Source: Candidatus Chloroploca asiatica (lineage in GTDB: Bacteria; Chloroflexota; Chloroflexia; Chloroflexales; Chloroflexaceae). Taken from it: a stretch of 44,899 nucleotides of DNA. The stretch is taken from the NCBI RefSeq assembly GCF_002532075.1, contig NZ_LYXE01000104.1, positions 1-44,899 of the forward strand, written 5' to 3'. The notes below the pieces were generated by a model. That model saw nothing but the letters and a program-made list of their open reading frames with translations, had not been told where the DNA came from and did not search any database. The position numbers and the translations under genes are program-made. The number at the start of each line of letters is the position of its first letter. Position 1 is the stretch's first letter. Positions 42,211 through 44,899 of the stretch are shown piece by piece.

Positions 42211-43206
42211 TTACCCTGACATGGCAGGCTGATCTGCCTCGGTGGCAAAGACTTGGGCGATCACGTCGTCAATGGGCGGTTCTTCAATCGTAAGGTCGGT
42301 CAATGCATAATTGGCGAGCAGGCGAGCGGTGATACGGCTCGCCTCGGCTCTGGGGACCCGTAGCACGACTTTGCTCCCCTCGGCACTGACGACCTCGCCA
42401 TACTCGCCGAGATCGGCTGGTTCGGCCAGGGTAATACCAAGCTGTCGATAGGCGGCAAAACGGTCAACGAGTCCACTCAACGCCCCATCGTAGAGCACCT
42501 TGCCGTGGTGGATGACAATTACCCGTCGGCAGAGCGCCTCGACATCAGCCATATAGTGGCTTGTTAACATAACTGTTGCGCCGTGGCGTCGATTATAGTC
42601 AGCGACAAAGCTACGGATACGGCGTTGCATCGTAACATCGAGGCCGAGCGTTGGTTCATCGAGAAAGAGTACCTGGGGCCGATGGAGCAACGCCCCGATG
42701 ATCTCCATCTTCATACGTTCCCCGAGCGAGAGATTGCGCACCGGCTTGCGCACGAGGTCACCGACCTCCATCATCTCGATGAACTCATCGCGGGTTGTCT
42801 GGAACTGATCTGTCGGGATGCGATAGATGGCGCGTTGCAACTCAAACGAATCGAGGGCTGGCAGATCCCACTGAAGCTGATTGCGGTTGCCCATGACGAG
42901 CGTGATCTGCTTGAGATAAGCTGCCTCGCGGCGCGAGGGCACATGGCCGAGCACGCTCACCTCGCCGCCACTAGGAAAGAGCAAACCCGAAAGCATCTTG
43001 AGGGTGGTTGTTTTGCCGGCCCCATTCGGCCCAAGAAAGCCAACAATCTCGCCGGGTGCAAGGCTGAAACTGACATTTTCGACCGCGTGTACCTCGCGCA
43101 CCTTGCGCTGGACAAGGCTGCGCATGGCAGCGAGCAAGCCTGCTTGACGTTCGGGGACGTGGTACACTTTAGTGAGACCATTGACATGAATGGCAGATGT
43201 GTGCAT
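42211..43206 (-). CDS. ABC transporter ATP-binding protein (exporter)
   Basis: A 331-residue ATPase. IVGFLGPNGAGKTTTLKMLSG is Walker A, VRNLSLGERMKMEIIGALLHRP is the signature (LSLGE variant, usual for this subgroup), VLFLDEPTLGLDV is Walker B, and TVMLTSHYMADVEAL contains the switch His. The N-terminal insertion (ERQAGLLAAMRSLVQRKVRE) and the about 90-residue C-terminal domain after the ATPase core are typical of ATPases paired with two DUF990-type permeases. ATG 43206 is preceded by AAGG. The partners are the two permeases downstream. The substrate is not evident. Confidence 0.9.
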   Translation of the reverse strand: MHTSAIHVNGLTKVYHVPERQAGLLAAMRSLVQRKVREVHAVENVSFSLAPGEIVGFLGPNGAGKTTTLKMLSGLLFPSGGEVSVLGHVPSRREAAYLKQITLVMGNRNQLQWDLPALDSFELQRAIYRIPTDQFQTTRDEFIEMMEVGDLVRKPVRNLSLGERMKMEIIGALLHRPQVLFLDEPTLGLDVTMQRRIRSFVADYNRRHGATVMLTSHYMADVEALCRRVIVIHHGKVLYDGALSGLVDRFAAYRQLGITLAEPADLGEYGEVVSAEGSKVVLRVPRAEASRITARLLANYALTDLTIEEPPIDDVIAQVFATEADQPAMSG

Positions 43207-43938
43207 ACGGTGCCTTACTGCTACAGATAGCAAAGGTGGATGCTCATGCGTGCGAGTTTCTTGCGGGAAGAAGCGCATCCTCATTGAATGCGAAGAGAAG
43301 GATTTAGGAGCTAGAAAACAGGAAACAGGCCGAGCACATCAGGACGCGATACGCGCCTCTGAACGGTAAAGCAGCCTGAAATCCTTGCCTTATGGTAGCA
43401 TCATTTGGGGGGTGTGCCATAGGGCTGAAGACTGATTCTGGATGGGGGCTATGCCCCATACGCATGAACGTTAGGGCTGGTGCCCTAGACCCAATACTGT
43501 TCAAATAAGGACGAGAAGAGACCTTGTTCATACGAGAGACGTACTATCTGTGAGGTCTGGTCGAGCGGATTAACTTTTTAAATACCATAAGCGCTCGGCT
43601 TTGGGATGCGAAGCCAGCCTGCGCGGGTTCGAGCCAAAGACGCGCAACTGGCGTTGAAGTATGGCGCATGGTCACCCTGGATGATCACATGACCCGCGAG
43701 CAACAGGGTGAGCGCCCGTCAGACGTCACAGGTCTTCAAAACCTGTGACGTCTCAGGCGGGTTTTGTTGTTCAGGAGCGCAGCGTAGGGTCGCAAGCGTC
43801 GCGACGGACGAGATGCTGAGCGCAGCGAAGCATGTCCATGCAGCACCTTCAAGCATCATTGGTAGTACCCAGCGAAAGAAGATTCTTGGGGGGTGCAGGC
43901 TCCCAAACCCTGCCAACAGAGATAGAAAGGAGAGGTGT
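43207..43938. other. Intergenic region with palindromic repeats
   Basis: About 730 bp without a convincing gene. It contains a half copy of the CCTCACAGGT palindrome near 43549 and a related palindrome at 43721-43753. A GGGTTCGAGCC tract at 43625-43635 resembles a tRNA T-loop but no cloverleaf can be built around it. Promoters for the divergent ABC and beta-propeller genes should lie here, but no consensus site stands out. Confidence 0.5.
43721..43753. repeat. Palindrome related to the CCTCACAGGT family
   Basis: Arms AGACGTCACAGGT (43721-43733) and ACCTGTGACGTCT (43741-43753), perfect over 13 bp, with a CTTCAAA centre. It differs from the copy at 686-722 by paired changes (CCTC to CGTC on one arm, GAGG to GACG on the other), so the palindrome is preserved by compensation. 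Confidence 0.7.
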
Positions 43939-44562
43939 ATGGCACGAGCGGGTCTTGTATATGTCGGCACAACGAATGGCCTGGTAATCTACAGTGATCC
44001 GGGTGGCACGGGGCGGTGGCGGCGCGTGGCGCATGTGCTCGACGGGCAGGCTATTGATGCCATGCTGGCGGTCGATGCGCTGGTCGTGATGGTGGTAACG
44101 CACGATGGCAAAGCCTTGCGTACGCTGGATGGAGGGGAACACTGGGCTGAGGCACCGGCTGACGATGCCGAGACTTTGCTGGCGCTGGTACATTCGGATG
44201 AAACGGTGGTGGCGACGGCTCAGGGGCCGGCGCGCTGGCGTGATGCCCGTTTCGTGGCGACTGATACTCGTGCCCTTGCGCTGCTTTCAGGCAAGCAAGA
44301 GGTGTTGCTAGCGGCAACTGCGGGTGGAACCAGGCTCGTACGCAGCGAGGATGGTGGGGCCTCGTGGGAGTCGGCTGAAGTTGCGTGCCCGCTTGCGGGC
44401 GGGGTATGTACGATTGCGCCAGCGAGTTATCACATGGATGTAGCGTGGGCTGGCACTGACGGTGGTCAATTGCTCTGCTCGGATGATCGGGGGCGTCATT
44501 GGCACGAGGTGACGCAAGAGGATGCCGGGGTGTTGAGCCTTGCGGTGGTGCGTTTGATCTGA
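43939..44562 (+). CDS. Small beta-propeller-like (BNR/YCF48-type) protein
   Basis: A 207-residue protein without signal peptide. It has repeated short blades: RAGLVYVGTTNGLVIYSDPG, VVTHDGKALRTLDGGEHWAE (Asp-box-like LDGGxxW), TRLVRSEDGGASWESAE and AGTDGGQLLCSDDRGRHWHE (SDDRGxxW). Such blades occur in BNR and photosystem stability factor-like proteins. Only about four blades are present, so it may be a partial propeller or form one by oligomerisation. AAGGAGAGG lies just before ATG 43939. No enzymatic motif is seen; the role is unknown. Confidence 0.7.
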   Translation: MARAGLVYVGTTNGLVIYSDPGGTGRWRRVAHVLDGQAIDAMLAVDALVVMVVTHDGKALRTLDGGEHWAEAPADDAETLLALVHSDETVVATAQGPARWRDARFVATDTRALALLSGKQEVLLAATAGGTRLVRSEDGGASWESAEVACPLAGGVCTIAPASYHMDVAWAGTDGGQLLCSDDRGRHWHEVTQEDAGVLSLAVVRLI

Positions 44563-44717
44563 GGTGCGACGGCGCTTCGGCCTTACGCGACGCGGGGCAG
44601 GTGCCGCCATCGTGCGTGGAGGCATCTCCCATGGCTGCTGCGCCCATCGGCCCAGCGGGTGCGATGCCCGCCCCCGCGAACGGGCGGATCCCGGGTAGCG
44701 ACAGATCGATCCATGCT

Positions 44718-44899
44718 AGGGCGATTGCATCTTCTGTGTATGCACCCCGCCAAGGCACCCGCAAGGGCACCCGCAAGGGCACCCGCAAGGGCACCCGCAA
44801 GGGCACCCGCAAGGGCACCCGCAAGGGCACCCGCAAGGGCACCCGCAAGGGCACCCGCAAGGGCACCCGCAAGGGCACCCGCAAGGGCACCCGCAAGGG
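44718..44899 (+). repeat. MITE-like element, copy D with expanded 12-bp array (cut by window end)
   Basis: Left terminus AGGGCGATTGCATC (44718-44731), then CTTCTGTGTATGCACC as in copy B, then about twelve tandem GGGCACCCGCAA units up to the window end. The right half of the element lies outside. The units differ from those of copy A by one or two bases (GCAA versus GCCA). Confidence 0.85.

Noticed and set aside
43590-43660. Possible tRNA (T-loop-like GGGTTCGAGCC)
   Set aside because: No acceptor stem, D-arm or anticodon arm can be placed at the right distances.
44051-44896. Minus-strand ORF beginning with many VPLR repeats
   Set aside because: The repeat peptide comes from the 12-bp tandem array (12 is divisible by 3, so frames stay open); the rest is antisense to the beta-propeller gene.

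Overview
The window looks like chromosomal DNA from a filamentous member of the Chloroflexota, probably class Chloroflexia. This is inferred from moderately high GC, an arg cluster with short-form N-acetylglutamate synthase, tandem YWERNGGLxxFGxP secreted repeats, a GT-C glycosyltransferase of the DDAFISFRYAQNL type, and abundant palindromic intergenic repeats. No rRNA, tRNA or CRISPR array was seen. Both window ends lie inside the same tandem-repeat-bearing element, so the window may be a whole contig broken at repeats.

Layout, left to right. 0.2-1.5 kb: a VOC-fold protein and a Uma2-type PD-(D/E)XK protein, each with its own promoter. 1.6-4.6 kb (minus strand): a five-gene metalloid/redox cluster of ArsR regulator, small CxxC thioredoxin, ArsP-like permease, membrane-anchored thioredoxin and CcdA. 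5.1-8.2 kb: a CHASE4-HAMP-PAS histidine kinase with a coupled single-domain response regulator. 8.3-14.4 kb (minus strand): a six-gene arginine operon, argG, histidine phosphatase, argJ, nucleotidyltransferase-like protein, argH, N-acetylglutamate synthase. It is preceded by a sigma70-type promoter and a leader ORF with an Arg-rich run, then a stop codon and an intrinsic terminator. This has the layout of ribosome-mediated attenuation and is the most striking observation in the window.

14.4-31.4 kb: cell-envelope and surface genes, comprising two GT-C-like membrane proteins flanking a methyltransferase, then secreted proteins, a GT4 glycosyltransferase and a secreted beta-propeller protein. 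They are interrupted at 20.3-22.7 kb by a patch of decayed mobile or selfish genes: an Rpn nuclease remnant, a MITE-like element, a LuxR-HTH remnant beside an intact homologue, and a transposase remnant. An orphan ParA ATPase translationally coupled to an alpha/beta hydrolase closes this part.

31.4-35.5 kb: a defence island in ruins. A type III restriction-modification locus has its mod 3' region split by a 2,072-bp IS1182-like element, with terminal inverted repeats and a 6-bp target duplication. A MntA/HepT toxin-antitoxin pair sits between mod and res; hepT carries a frameshift and res is reduced to fragments in three frames.

35.7-44.6 kb: a STAND-type ATPase with TPR-like repeats, a GNAT acetyltransferase, a secreted repeat protein, an ABC-2 type exporter (ATPase and two permeases) and a small beta-propeller-like protein. 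Several dispersed repeat families run through the window: a MITE-like element with variable 12-bp units (four copies plus a solo end), a palindrome that has inserted in frame into a glycosyltransferase gene, and two further palindromic families in gene gaps.
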